DNA from: Hymenopellis radicata
Taxonomy: Eukaryota > Basidiomycota > Agaricomycetes > Agaricales > Physalacriaceae
Direction: 5' to 3'
NCBI GenBank assembly: GCA_015501595.1
Contig: JADNRX010000001.1
Location: 310,001-374,000 of the forward strand
Length of the DNA stretch: 64,000 nt
The position numbers were made by a program, and so were the translations under genes. The notes beneath the pieces were generated by a model, which saw only the letters and a program-made list of their open reading frames with translations, did no database searches and had not been told where the DNA came from. Positions 1 to 10,649 of this stretch are shown here, piece by piece. Position 1 is the stretch's first letter; the number at the start of each line of letters is the position of its first letter.

Positions 1-1003
1 TTGGCGTCGGATAGGATTCAAGCAGAGATACAGGTTGCCCGGGACCCTGTTACATGGCGCACTGCGAAACGAATCCTTAGCAAATGGAGGTGGTACGGCT
101 GTAGTCTCTTAGTAGGTCGTTTCCAGTTCTGGTGCTGTATACTCGTTCATGATGCAGTTCGCCATTTCCGGAGAAACAGAATCTTTCGGCTCAAACAACA
201 TAATGGGACAATGGATGAAAGCAATCGGGGGGTATTCCGTAGAGCAAATAGGTTAGTTCGCAGTCGAGAATCTGATTTCATTTTCTAACTTTGGTTATGG
301 CCTTTAGATTACTATCCGCTAGGCGCCACGGCGGTCGCAATAGCGTCAACTCTAATATGCGCCACATGGACCGATTATACACGCGTCCGATGGCCCGTCT
401 TGGTATACATGGCTGTTGCATGCATAATTTCTGCGAGCTGCTTGATTGTGTGGAGCAGTCCTACCGGGCTCAAGTTCTTTGCTTTCTGTTAGTGTTTTCG
501 GGACGCCTTCAGCAAATGCTGACCAGTTTGTCAGATATTGCCGGAGCTTCTTTTGCCGGACAGGCTACAACTTTCGCGTACGCAGTTACACTCTTTGGCA
601 TGTACTGCGAATACTCATCGTGTACCAGGTGGGCCAACCAAATATGCGCAGACGACGATCAAGAGAGAGGCATCGTCCTTGCTTCGATGAAGTACGTCTG
701 CTTCAGTCTGTTCGTTTTTAGGCTGACCGTGTTAGTATGTGGAACAATGTCATCAATGCGTGGTGGTCCTTGGTCTTTTACCCCGCCACCGATGCGCCAA
801 AGTTCCACAAGGGCATGATTGCCATGATCTGCGCCAGCGTCGCAACACTGGGAGTGACATGGCTTGTCTGGTATCTAGAGAAGAGAGAGAACCGGATGAA
901 GGACGACGACTCGTATTCTAGAAGCGTACACAGTGACGGAGGGCCAGAAACGCGAGGCGAAGATGAGAAGAAAAGGGAGATGGGTGAGGAAGTGAAGGTG
1001 TAA
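1..1003 (+). CDS. MFS permease of the allantoate/pantothenate (ACS) family, 5' truncated by the window
   Basis: Only the C-terminal half is present. Splicing out five short introns joins exons that read as one transporter: a loop ending in GGYSVEQI, then DYYPLGATAVAIAS (a membrane segment), VYMAVACIISASCLIVW, AGASFAGQATTFAWAN, QICADDDQERGIVLASMN and NVINAWWSLVFYPATDAP. The last two are signature stretches of Dal5/Liz1-like permeases of the major facilitator superfamily. The last exon (from about 736) adds one more membrane helix and a highly charged cytoplasmic tail ending at the TAA near 1003. The substrate cannot be told from sequence; related proteins import small organic acids or vitamins at the plasma membrane. 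All junctions keep frame, so the visible part looks intact. It is not a close copy of the decayed permease at 15.7 kb. Confidence 0.85.
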
Positions 1004-1273
1004 CTATCAGAGACGAGTAAATGCCAGCGGTGTCTGTCCGGTAAATTATGTAGAGTAAATTTGATGGTCTGTTGGCGGAGTGGGAATAATATGAACTCTC
1101 TAAGAGCTGTATATTTCGCTCACTCGCTCTACATAATTTTGTCCATCATGCCATGGCAGTAACGTGGCACGCATGTGTTTTCCTTGTGGTCGGGAGAAGC
1201 GCGGCCCTGTCGCCTCAAAACTGGGTCAATGTTTCAACGTTAACAGGCGCATGTTTTCCAGCGTCCTATTCTC

Positions 1274-2655
1274 ATGCAACGATTCCTCGTCAGAAACCCT
1301 GGAAAGATTCCCCAAGAGCTTGTCGACATCGTGCTCGACTTTCTCGACGACGACCTACCCTCTCTCATTGCCTGCGCTACTGTATGTCGAACCTGGGCGC
1401 ACACAGCTCAAGCCCACATCTTCTCTCGCGTAGTTCTGCGTAGAGACGACGGGAGAAAGCCTTCGTGGGAGCATGATGCCAAAATCCAGCGCATACAAGC
1501 TTTCTGTCGTCTTATTTCGGCCAACGACCATCTGGCACCGTTCATTCATTCCATCGAGCTGCGCTCAAAGGGCCCTGCGCTCTTTTCCACCATCCAGCGT
1601 AACGTGCAGTCGTGGTGGCTGCCGCTCAAGGATACCCTCGGACCTTTGATACCCACTTTCACGAGATTGAAGCGTCTAGAGCTTCGTTATGAACGCGTTT
1701 ATGGATGGGAGGCGTTTCTGGCATGGGAGGGCGCCCGGAATCTCACTTTGGGATCGTCTTGTCTTCGGAAATTGGATCTTCGGAGGGTCACCTTTGAGGA
1801 TTTGGCATCTTTCTTACGTCTCCTAGAAAGCGTTTCTACGCTTGACCGACTGGCACTACAGGATATCGCTTTTATTGAAAGTGAACCACCTCTGGATGCC
1901 CACGATCCTCTCCCCATCAAGGTTTCAGGCAGTACGGTGGCGTTGAAGTCTCTTTCGATCCATGGTTTGCCTCGCCACGTCTACGAGGTTATTGCCAGTG
2001 CTTTCCTCCATCCCCAATCCCCAGCGGACATTCGTTTCCTACGTCATTTGGAACTGCATTGGTACCATAATCCCGAGATCATTCATGATGTCAATATTGT
2101 TGCCCCGTTCTTATCATCCAACCGAGGAACATTGGAACATTTCTCGACGTGCGAGTCATTCGGGCCTGGTGAGTTGCTGCCTATACCCCTGCCTGTGTTT
2201 CTTAGAATTCAATCACATGCAGGACACCTTCGTCCCCTCCTCGAAACGGGGTCTCTAAAATCGCTCCAGCTGGCTGCCTTCCCGACAGCATCTACGTGGT
2301 TAGATCGGATGAAAGAGACGTTCAGCGGGATCTCGTTACATTCATTACACTCATTGACAGTTGACGTGTCTGGGCAGTATTCCAAGTACTGCTTACGCCT
2401 TGACACCATGAAGTGGGCAGCATTGGATGAAATTTTAGCTCAGGCTGGCCTCCGTAACCTCACGATTCTCATGATTCGGTCTCAATCGCAGTACCAGCAC
2501 TACTGGGACCTGGATTGGGTAGAGACGGACGACTTTCGGTCCGCTTTGCCGTCTCTTCTTCGCCTCGAAGCATTAAACGTCGAGCTTGATGGTGAGTGTA
2601 TCTTATCTCACTTGTTCCGCTTAATCTTAAGCTTTCCCTAGTACTCAACATCTAA
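1274..2655 (+). CDS. F-box protein
   Basis: The protein starts MQRFLVRNPGKIPQELVDIV and has an F-box over about residues 10-55 (IPQELVDIVLDFL, then CATVCRTWAHTAQ), the motif that binds Skp1 in SCF ubiquitin ligases. The rest, about 400 residues, is a diverged leucine-rich region with repeated LRRLDL/LEHFS-like stretches, as in the large F-box families of mushroom genomes. The single open frame runs to a stop at 2639, but a good donor (GTGAGT at 2592) and an acceptor at 2641 allow a last exon ending V-L-N-I and a TAA at 2655; I prefer this model. Target substrate unknown. No neighbour hints at its role. Confidence 0.8.
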
Positions 2656-3010
2656 CGCTAAGTATCACACTGGATCCTCTACCACCTTCTGGCTTAACAT
2701 CAAACATTGCATATATTAACTAACATAATAATTGTACATTGAATATTGAATTCCTTCTCCATTCCGACTAAGTAGGAGAGAAAAGCTATCAAAAGCAGTC
2801 TCCCTGAACTTGAAGTAAGCTGGCCTGCAGCTGCCGCATCCGTAGCATACTACTTGCAATAACAAAGCACGACGACAACGAAACGTAACAAGAAGCAATG
2901 AAGAAGAGCATCACGATTTAAAAGGAATGAAAATGTAAATAAAAACCTCGTGAGCGGGTATGCAATGATGATGATTGTGAGCAATAAATCCAGCTCACAG
3001 GAGCCAAGGA
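2656..3010. other. Intergenic, convergent 3' ends
   Basis: AT-rich stretch between the 3' ends of the F-box gene and the minus-strand membrane protein gene. It should hold both polyadenylation regions. I see no gene or repeat in it. Confidence 0.6.
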
Positions 3011-4335
3011 CTAGTTAGCGACCTGGATGAGGGCAGTTAGACTTGGCATGACTAGGCAGAGAAAATAACCATCGTACCTTGAGGGGCGCTCCCTGCTGTC
3101 CGTCGGCGATGCTCCGCTTCTCGTCATAATCTCCGCCAAAAGTGTCTGGGAGAGGATGAGCTACAATAGGAACCTGCGTAGCAGGCGGAGGCGACGGGGA
3201 TGGGCCGCGACCCGTCTGGTCGTAGTACGCCAGCTGGGAGGGGACGTTCGGCTGGGCATACAGCTGCGGCGCGCGCGAGGCGTCATAAGCCGGATTGGGC
3301 ACCCGCGGCGCGTAAGACGGGTGTTCCGCGTAGTTGTAGTTGGACGGCTGGCCGTAGCCAGTATCGTAGTAACCCGCCTGAACGGGGAGGGCCGGCTGCA
3401 TGTACGCGCCATGCGAGCCTTGGCTGCCGTTTCCGCGGTAGCTACCGGCGCTGCTGGAGCTTCTTCTCTTCTCCGCCAGGGCGCCCTGCTCGAGGTCGTC
3501 GCGGTAGACGGACGACGCGGGATCGAAGTTGACGGCCTCGTCCATCAGCTTTTTGTTCCGCCTGCGGCGGAGGGTGAAGGTGACGATACCGATGATGATC
3601 GCGAGGCCGACTAGTCCGCAGAGGGCGAACACAAAACCAGATAGCCCCTTGTTCTGGAGGAAGCCATTGTTGGCAGCCGGGGTCGCGATTGAAGTGTCGG
3701 ACGGTTCCGCAGCCACGACGGCCGTGACGGTGTGCTTCACGCCGTTGGACGTGGTTACGTAGACTGTGCCAACCTCGGGCGTCGTGGACGGCGCGATAGT
3801 GGTCGACGAGGTCGTGGAGGTCGAGGACAGGGTCGAAATACTTGAGGAGCTGCTCAAGATGGATGAGGAGCTGGTCGACGAAGAAGAAGAGACCGAGGAA
3901 GATGAAGAAAGTGAAGTAATTGAAGATGAAGAAGAGGTTCTTAAATAGTAAATAACGATGTCTTGTTAAAGTAAATCGAATATATCTCACCTACTCGAAG
4001 TACTGGAGGTCGATAATGTTGATGTTGAAGTGGTAGAATCAGAACTATGACAGTGAGTTACTTCCGTTCTTCAGGATGGATTGGGGTACTGACGACGTTG
4101 ACGTCGCAAGAATCGCGCTCGTCACGCCTCCGACTGCGCTGGTCACTCCGCCGACAACGCTGGTTACTGCGTCGCCAACTTCGCCACTATCTGATATGTC
4201 AGTTGGCGAACATGCAACAAGCGGAAAGGGCGCGTACACTGCGGTCGTGAGGCCGCCTACCACTCCTCCAAGAACGGAACCGAGACCAAGGCCCTGCCTC
4301 TGCACCAAATGAACGTTGGCAATTGGTGCATCCAT
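3011..4335 (-). CDS. Ser/Thr-rich single-pass membrane protein
   Basis: Exon 1 (ATG at 4335) encodes MDAPIANVHLVQRQGLGLG and a Gly/Val-rich stretch. Later exons encode a long low-complexity Ser/Thr region (STLSTSSTSSR..., SSSSSITS..., SSTSTTSSTTIAPSTTP), a single membrane helix near GFVFALCGLVGLAIIIGIV, a basic stop-transfer motif RRRRNKK and a Pro/Tyr/Ala-rich cytoplasmic tail. The likely last intron (3023-3077) joins ...GAPLK to V-A-N-stop at 3011. The layout matches basidiomycete wall-stress-sensor-like or mannoprotein-like proteins, O-mannosylated outside and anchored in the plasma membrane, but I see no cysteine-rich WSC domain. The exon 1/2 junction is uncertain and no clear signal peptide is visible. 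Function inferred only from architecture. Confidence 0.7.
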
Positions 4336-5034
4336 TACGGTGAAAGTTAAGCAAGAAAAGAGTGTGGGTGTGTGAGGTTATTTAGTTTTTGTGAGAGATG
4401 CGAAGAGAGGATTATCTAGTCTAGAGGCCTTCAACATGCAAATGCGAAAAGCGGATATATGGTGAAAGGTAAAAGGAACGAGAGACCTGTTCTGCCGAAA
4501 AAAGGGAAGCGGCACATGGCAGATTTGGAGCTTTTCTTGGTTGCGTGGAGCATCATAAAGGTTCATAAAAGGTTCATCATTACTGTCCGTTTACCTGATC
4601 CGCTATTCACCGCCTCCGTTCAATTCACAGTCCTCAACAGGACACATATACAATACAGTGGAGAAGACACGTCCTTGTACATCTGTCTCCGCCAAAGTAT
4701 ACATTTCCACGTCGCAAATCATGTTGATCGTCGCGGCCCATCGATCGCGTTTCCATGGCATCAATAGTCTAATATCCTATGGCCGGCCGGTGGCAAATGG
4801 GCCCAGAGTGGGCTCCAAGTGTAATGGAATGGCGGGGGTGGGACAGGACCGAGAACGGAGAGAACGGAATCCATTCCCACTACCCGTGTAAATTAAACGG
4901 TACTGTAATACACACAACAAACTACATAGACAGCAAGAGAAATTCTTTATCGATACACACCAAGACAAAGCAGAACGCTACCAATATATGCTTCCGAAAT
5001 CAACCCGATGTCCGCGCGTCGTCATGGAGGGGGA
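4336..5034. other. Intergenic / promoter of the Ser/Thr-rich membrane protein
   Basis: About 700 nt between the start of the minus-strand membrane protein gene and the 3' end of the PKA regulatory subunit gene. It must carry the promoter and 5' leader of the former. Several short open frames overlap here on both strands, but none has family character. No repeat seen. Confidence 0.5.
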
Positions 5035-6653
5035 TCATCTGCACGGCCTCGTCAGTACATACTTAAGGGAAGGAAAAGAGAATCGCGTGCGTACCAGGTT
5101 TACCGAGTAGATTTGGTGGCCATAGGCCCATAGTTTTCACCGGCCCTACGCTCCATGATGTCGCGAAGAGGGCCCAACAAACGAGTAAACGCCACAGCAT
5201 CCAAAGCTGCGACCTTGAGCTTGGCATGATGCGATCGCCTCTATTGACTGCGCTAACAGTGGCTGCCCGAGGTTCCAAAGTAAGTAGAGACAATTCTGAG
5301 CAACATGGATCAGCCACAGAACAATGAAAGAAAGCCGCCACAAATGTTACCTCCAAAGTAGTCTCCCTTCTTCAGACGCCCAACAGTCAACTCGCGAACT
5401 TCCCCATCTTCACCCCGATGAGACTTGGTGACGACAGCTTCGCCTTCTTCGACAAAGAAGAAAGTGTCGCCCATCTCACCTTGCTTTACAACAGCCTCTC
5501 CGTCCATGTACACCCTGCTAACCAGCGCGTCAGCAATCTTGCTGCGTTCGCTCGAGTCCAACGAGGACAATAGAGTCACCGAGGACAAAAAGTACTCATA
5601 CATCGTCCTTCGACGATGTGCCGCTTTCAAGATGATCGTACGGAACGTTATCCTATCCAATGCCCACAACGTCGAGGGCTCAATAGACATAACCGTCGCC
5701 GCACGCGGATGTCCATACATCAACGCGAGCTCGCCAAACGACGTGCCCGGTTTACATTCGGCGACCTTCCTCCCATAGTCGGGGTGATAGCCCGGCTGCA
5801 CAAACTTCTCTTCGGGAGTGAGCGTCGAATCGGCCAGCCACGCCGGCGGCAGCGGATCTGAGCGAATATAGCAATGCAGCAAGCCCGACTCGACAGCGTA
5901 AAAGTAGTCTCCCACATCGCCCTGCCGTATAACGACCTCGCCCGCCTTGGTCGTCTTCTCCTGCATCGCGTTGATCACGCCTGTCTCCTGCTCCTCGTCG
6001 AGGTCGCGGAAAATAAAATTGTTGGAGATGGAGGCTTTAATTCGGGCGAGCTGGTCAGGTGTTTTGGGATAAACGGGGAGTTCCTCGGGCTCCGTGCTGT
6101 CGACCATGATGGACTCGGCGGACACAGAAGTGCGACGGGCGAAAATGGCAGATGTGGGCGGATGAAGGTAGTCCCCCGCACTTGTGGTGGACGCTGCTAT
6201 GTCAAAGGCAGCAAACGGGCTCCCGACAGCCACAGGGGACGCGCCCATTGTCAGAGGCGATGTTGGCGTTCTCTCCTGGAGGTGTAGTTGGTAGTTGAGA
6301 GTGTCATTATTCTCAGATAAAAGAGCATTGCCGGGGACATCTAGAGTGCCAAATGGGCTTGGGGATACGCTGTTTCTCAGGGCAGAGCGCTGGAATGTGT
6401 TCGGGGGTGGCGTGTAGCGATTTGACAGAGGCGATGGCGCACGGTTACGCTCGACGGCGACGAGCGGTGCGTCCTGGTATATGTCGCTGGCGAGATCAGA
6501 GTTTGGGTGACGCGCAAGGGCATCCCGTGCACGGGCGCGCTGTTCCTCAAGGCGGGATTGGAACCAATTTGCACAAAATTGCAAAGCGTCCTTGGGCTGA
6601 ACGCGGTGGGCATCGCGAGTGAGATCCGCGACGAGCGAGTCAAACGTCGACAT
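5035..6653 (-). CDS. pkaR: cAMP-dependent protein kinase regulatory subunit
   Basis: The protein holds the PKA catalytic subunit inactive until cAMP binds. N-terminal dimerisation/docking region (MSTFDSLVADLTRDAH...FCANWF), a Pro/Ser-rich linker, the inhibitor site RRTSVS near residue 185, then two cyclic-nucleotide-binding domains. Domain A has the phosphate-binding cassette FGELALMYGHPRAATV. Domain B has QGEMGDTFFFVEEGEAVV and, after an intron, YFGELSLLTLEPRAATVSA. The last exon reads LGPLRDIMERRAGENYG and ends ATKSTR-stop, the stop being completed by splicing (TGA at 5035-5037). Between RAATVSAVNRGD and KLKVAALDAVAF the frame slips by one base near 5215-5240, with no plausible intron (see findings). 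Single-copy homologue of yeast Bcy1. Confidence 0.93.
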
Positions 6654-6774
6654 GACGCAGGATCAAGTGGCAAGTGGAAGAGAAAGAACAAGGAGCAGCA
6701 TTTTCGGAGTCAACAGCTTCTAATACAAGCACTATCATACAAACATCCGCACTTTCTACATTAAATATCCCTTA

Positions 6775-8453
6775 TTAGTCCTCCACCCAGTCATTCTCAA
6801 CGACGTGTTGCACATATTCCTGCACCCAAGCAGGCCGACCCGCATGTCTTGCAACCAATTCTGCTCGTCGCTGATTCCTGGCCTGGTTCTCAGCTGCATC
6901 ACTGCCATCATCAGTGGCTCCCATGGCCGTCGCCTCAGTCCTTATCCGACCTTCCCTTTGTCTGAGTAATGCACGCCGCCGATCCCAAACAGCAGGATGA
7001 AGTGTTGCGAAAAAGAGTGTGGTAAACACCTTGACTTTCTGAATCAATGACGGCCGTTCAGTAACAGTGCCTTCCAATATCTGCTCTTCCTCTCGAAGAT
7101 TCATGTTGGCAACCGTATCTAAAAGGGCAAGCGGGTTCTGAACTTGACGCGGAGGCGCAGCGGCGGCCGGTTGTTGTTGATTCATCTGGTTCATCGCATC
7201 GCGCAAGACGCCATTGTTCCCAACTAGCCGATCAACAATGGGGTTCCTTCTCGGCTGAGGAGGCACTGGTGCTTCCGCACGAGGTCGGATATGCCGCGTC
7301 CAGATTTCGTACAAAGCCCAACCAAGGATGAGAGCCCCCATGACGGGCTTCCTGGCAGGCGCAAAGAAATAGAGTAGGAGAAAGATACGAAGGAGAAGGA
7401 ATGTGATAGGTAATAAGAAAGGTCGCATTTGCATCTGTGGCAGATCCGGTGCAGGCATCTGGTTGCGGATGGGTACCTCCATGATAGCCGCATTCTGCCC
7501 GCCCTGCCCCATATTGAGACCGGCGGGAAGGTTACGAATGCCGAGCTGTTGGAGAATGGCATGGAGTTGTGGAGACACGGTCGTTGTTGGTGCAGGTGTG
7601 GGAGAAGGAATCCGATGAATGACAGGCGGTTCGGATTTGAGGATGGCCAGCGTGTAAGAAAGAACCCGTACAGCGTGCACCTGAGCGAGAGTAGGAACTT
7701 GGGACGCATCTTCAAGACTGAGATAGCTCGAACCTCTACAAGACAAGTCAGTCACCATCAAGTAGAATTGCAAGTTGCTTACTCGTGGACAATCTGCGTA
7801 TATTTCACGCCGCCGGGCGTCGAGGGTGGGAACTCATCATCCAAGATTATCGGCCATGACCAGCCAAGACTGTCGACATAGGCCATAGCGTCGAGTCGGG
7901 AAAGAGATGGAGGAGGAGATGCCTGTGGCTCAGCGCCCTGGGAGAGAACTTGAATTGCGGTGTTATGTCTGTGCAACACGAACGCCAATGGATCAACTGC
8001 GGGCGGGGGTGGCGGCTGGGATCCCATTGAAGCCAGAATTTCCTGTATGGAGGCGGGCGAAGTCATAGAAGGTCTGCTCGTCGCGGGCCTATGCTGGGCA
8101 GGCTGTGGCGCTGGCGCAGCGAGCGCTGGGGGACTGCTAGTCCACGCCGTTGGATGAACAGCCAAATGGACGATTCTGGGTTCATTAGGAGACTGTTGTA
8201 AACAGACGCGAATCAGCTGCCACAGGAAGTAACACGGGCAACGGATGCTAACCTTCCAGATGCTGTCCAACCTCTCATCGTCACTTAGCGCCCGTCCCCG
8301 CCAAATGAGTCTCTGACCCTCTGCTCGCGGTCCGCCTGCGCAGGTGGCCTCGATGCTCTGCTTGACGTCGAGCACAGTAGCAGTAGTGTGCACCTGGACG
8401 TTGAATGAATGAGAATACGCGGGTAGCTCGACTCGGAGCACGACCAGCGCCAT
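6775..8453 (-). CDS. HERP/Usa1-like ubiquitin-like-domain membrane protein (ERAD)
   Basis: Three exons (8453-8253, 8192-7783, 7735-6775), joined in frame. Residues about 1-70 form a ubiquitin-like fold: VLRVELPAYSHSFNVQVHT, then KQSIEATC and GQRLIWRGRALSDDERL. A Pro-rich linker follows, then hydrophobic helices near MRPFLLPITFLLLRIFLLLY and PVMGALILGWALYEIW, a Gln/Ala-rich stretch and a charged C-terminus. N-terminal ubiquitin-like domain plus paired membrane helices is the layout of HERPUD1/Usa1, scaffolds of the Hrd1 ubiquitin ligase in endoplasmic-reticulum-associated degradation. The family call rests on this layout, not on a diagnostic motif. Other ubiquitin-like membrane proteins are possible. 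Confidence 0.7.
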
Positions 8454-8629
8454 GGAATGAGATAAAGATGATGTGTGCTACGTGGACACACGCTGACCGA
8501 AGTCAACGGCCCATCGGCCCGGAACCGTGTCATCAAGCTTTCCGACACAGTACACCACTATACTACTCAAGATAATTCTATATTCGGTCTTAATTCTCAC
8601 AGTAGCTACACTCCCTCGAAGGAAACTAC

Positions 8630-10210
8630 CTAAAAGTGAGATGCATCATGTTGAATAAAGTTGTACGACTGGTGGGAAGTAGCAGAAAGCTTCTTCGCCT
8701 CGCAGTAAAGTGCAAGTGAGATAGTTCGGGACACAATACAAAAGGAATCGTTTGCCAATGAAAAAGCAGCCTCTTCGATGGCAGAGGTGAGTTACCATTC
8801 GGGACAGAAGAACAGGGGTACATACATGCAGACTCGGAGAGTCTAGTTCGGCGATCGGATACTGAGAAAATATCAGCGGAGTGTTGAACTGGAGTCGTTG
8901 GGCAAAGTCTAGATATATCAATTGACATATCGCCGTCAAATCCTCGTCTGAGCAGAGGACGCTGATACCGTAGGTGGTTTGAGTAAGTATGGTTTCTGCC
9001 AATTGAGCGATGTGAATATCTTCAAGGAACGCAAGATGGGACGCCTTGAGAAGCTGTTCACGTCCGCGGTATGTCTCTCCTTTCGCAAAGAAGTACATGG
9101 ACAGTAATTAATACGCCGGAGGAAGTGAACAAAATTTAATCCACGCCGATGCACAAAGAAAGACGTCTGATTACCTGCAAGGCAGGCGTAGCATCGGCAG
9201 GCTTGTTGATACTGTTCAACGCGTCAATCGTGTTCTGGAGTTTTACTGATTCGGTGATCAGCCTGAAGTGCGAATTGTCGGCTTGGAGCAGACATCCCCA
9301 TAGCTGCGAGGCATATACAAGGACCGGATGGATGATCGCGCCACTCAGGTCCCCAGCAATCAGAGCAGCAACCTTATCATCCGTTAGACATAGACCCACT
9401 TCTGCATGATGAGTGGAGAATAATTGCCGTCTGAGTAAACAGTGTTAGTACAACACTTCGCCGAATAATCGGAGAAAGGCCTTACAAAGGTGTGAAATCG
9501 ATCTCGGGCGGCATCTGCAGTTCGCCATCGTGCTGAGATGAACCTGGAAATGGCGCATCGCCTGGCAAGAAACTCGGACGAGTAGCAGGAGAGTCGATTT
9601 GCACTGGTGGATCTGGCTCGGGCGGAACATCTTGCTCGTAGACGCGTAAACTCGCCTCAAGATAGCGAATGCGGCCTAAAAGTTGATCTTTGACGCTGGC
9701 ATGTATCCCATCGTCGTACTGACAGTCGTCCCCCTTGCCATCGTTCTTGCATGTTGAGCAGAAGGTCGGCCGCTGTTGCATTTTCTACAAAGACGCGAAT
9801 AGTGAGTCGATGGTATAGTGAGATAGTTAAAGCACCCGCCTTTTTCTTCAGTCTGGGAGAGCTGTGAGCCATGATATTAGTGTAAGGAAACGACTTACCG
9901 GCATTGTACGCAAGTCCCACCTTTCTGTAGAAGGTCGGGCTTCGACGACGAAGACGAACGAGACTTAATCCAGGCAAGCTTTGTCTTTAAACTCACAGCC
10001 AAGCGTCTTCCGCAATCTCGAACAAGGACCGCAGATTGGCTCGTCGCCTTCGCATTTCTTTATGAACCCAGTGTCAGAAAGCGTACATAGTGCTCTTTAT
10101 GACAGTGTGCTAACCATTTTGCGAGTTCTAATGTTCAACACGGTGAGCGATAAACGCATGAACGAGAAAGCTGCTTCAACTGACCTGCATGGGGTGCATA
10201 TCTTAGCCAT
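8630..10210 (-). CDS. Zn(II)2Cys6 transcription factor with two tandem zinc clusters
   Basis: Start ATG at 10210. Exons 10210-10185, a 13-nt microexon 10127-10115 and 10057-9997 encode a canonical cluster, CTPCRTRKMKC then EGDEPIC-GP-C and LGC, spacing CX2CX6CX6CX2CX8C. Directly after it, exon 9920-9899 (GTCVQCR), a second 13-nt microexon 9852-9840 (RLKKK) and the exon from 9784 (KMQQRPTFCSTCKNDG...DDC) repeat the layout, but the third Cys reads as Met. A coiled-coil-like linker follows (VKDQLLGRIRYLEASL), then a fungal transcription-factor regulatory domain (DLSGAIIHPVLVYASQLWG; YRGREQLLKASHLAF; ISVLCSDEDLTAICQLIY) ending at the TAG of 8630. It is likely a nuclear DNA-binding regulator. Targets unknown. 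The second microexon needs a weak GC donor. Confidence 0.75.
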
Positions 10211-10649
10211 CTAGTCACATTGTACGATACAGTTCGCATCTAAAAGGTAATCATGTCGTCGCCTGCCCGATTAATATGGTGCTGGCCAAGTTACGAAGTC
10301 AGGGCGTTTGATTCAGAATCCAGGGCCACGTGATCGGACAGATACTCCTTTCATTCAACCATCACGTCGAAAGTCGAAAACTGAGCTCACTGCGCTCTCA
10401 ACTCAACAGGGCCCAGTCCAGAGGCGCTGCTGTCCTGAGTCACATACCGCGTCTCGCCTTAACCTGAGATCGACACGTCGCTGCTGCGCCCAGGTCGTCG
10501 CTGTGCGCCAGGTCGTCGCTGCTGCGCCAGGTCGGCGCGTTAGCTTAAGGTAACGAGAATCATGACATGGTCCTAGTGCGCCGCGATCTAATAGATATTT
10601 CACACAGTATTCATCGCTTTTGACGCGTCTGCTCCTTCGGAATCCTCAG
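10211..10649. promoter_or_regulatory. Divergent intergenic region with a short GC-rich tandem repeat
   Basis: This region separates the minus-strand zinc-cluster gene from the plus-strand F-box gene, so it should carry both promoters. At about 10476-10536 a unit close to GTCGTCGCTGCTGCGCCAG is present about three times in tandem with small changes. A CACGTG E-box core lies at 10327-10332. Nothing else recognised. Confidence 0.5.

Noticed and set aside
3156..3614. Long Arg-rich plus-strand open frame opposite the Ser/Thr-rich membrane protein
   Set aside because: It is the antisense shadow of GC-rich coding sequence. Composition is biased, there is no domain, and the minus-strand gene explains the region.
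3442..3990. Minus-strand frame with Phe/Leu-rich membrane-like start
   Set aside because: It is the wrong frame of the Ser-rich low-complexity exon (TTC/TTC repeats read as Phe instead of Ser) and runs through an intron.
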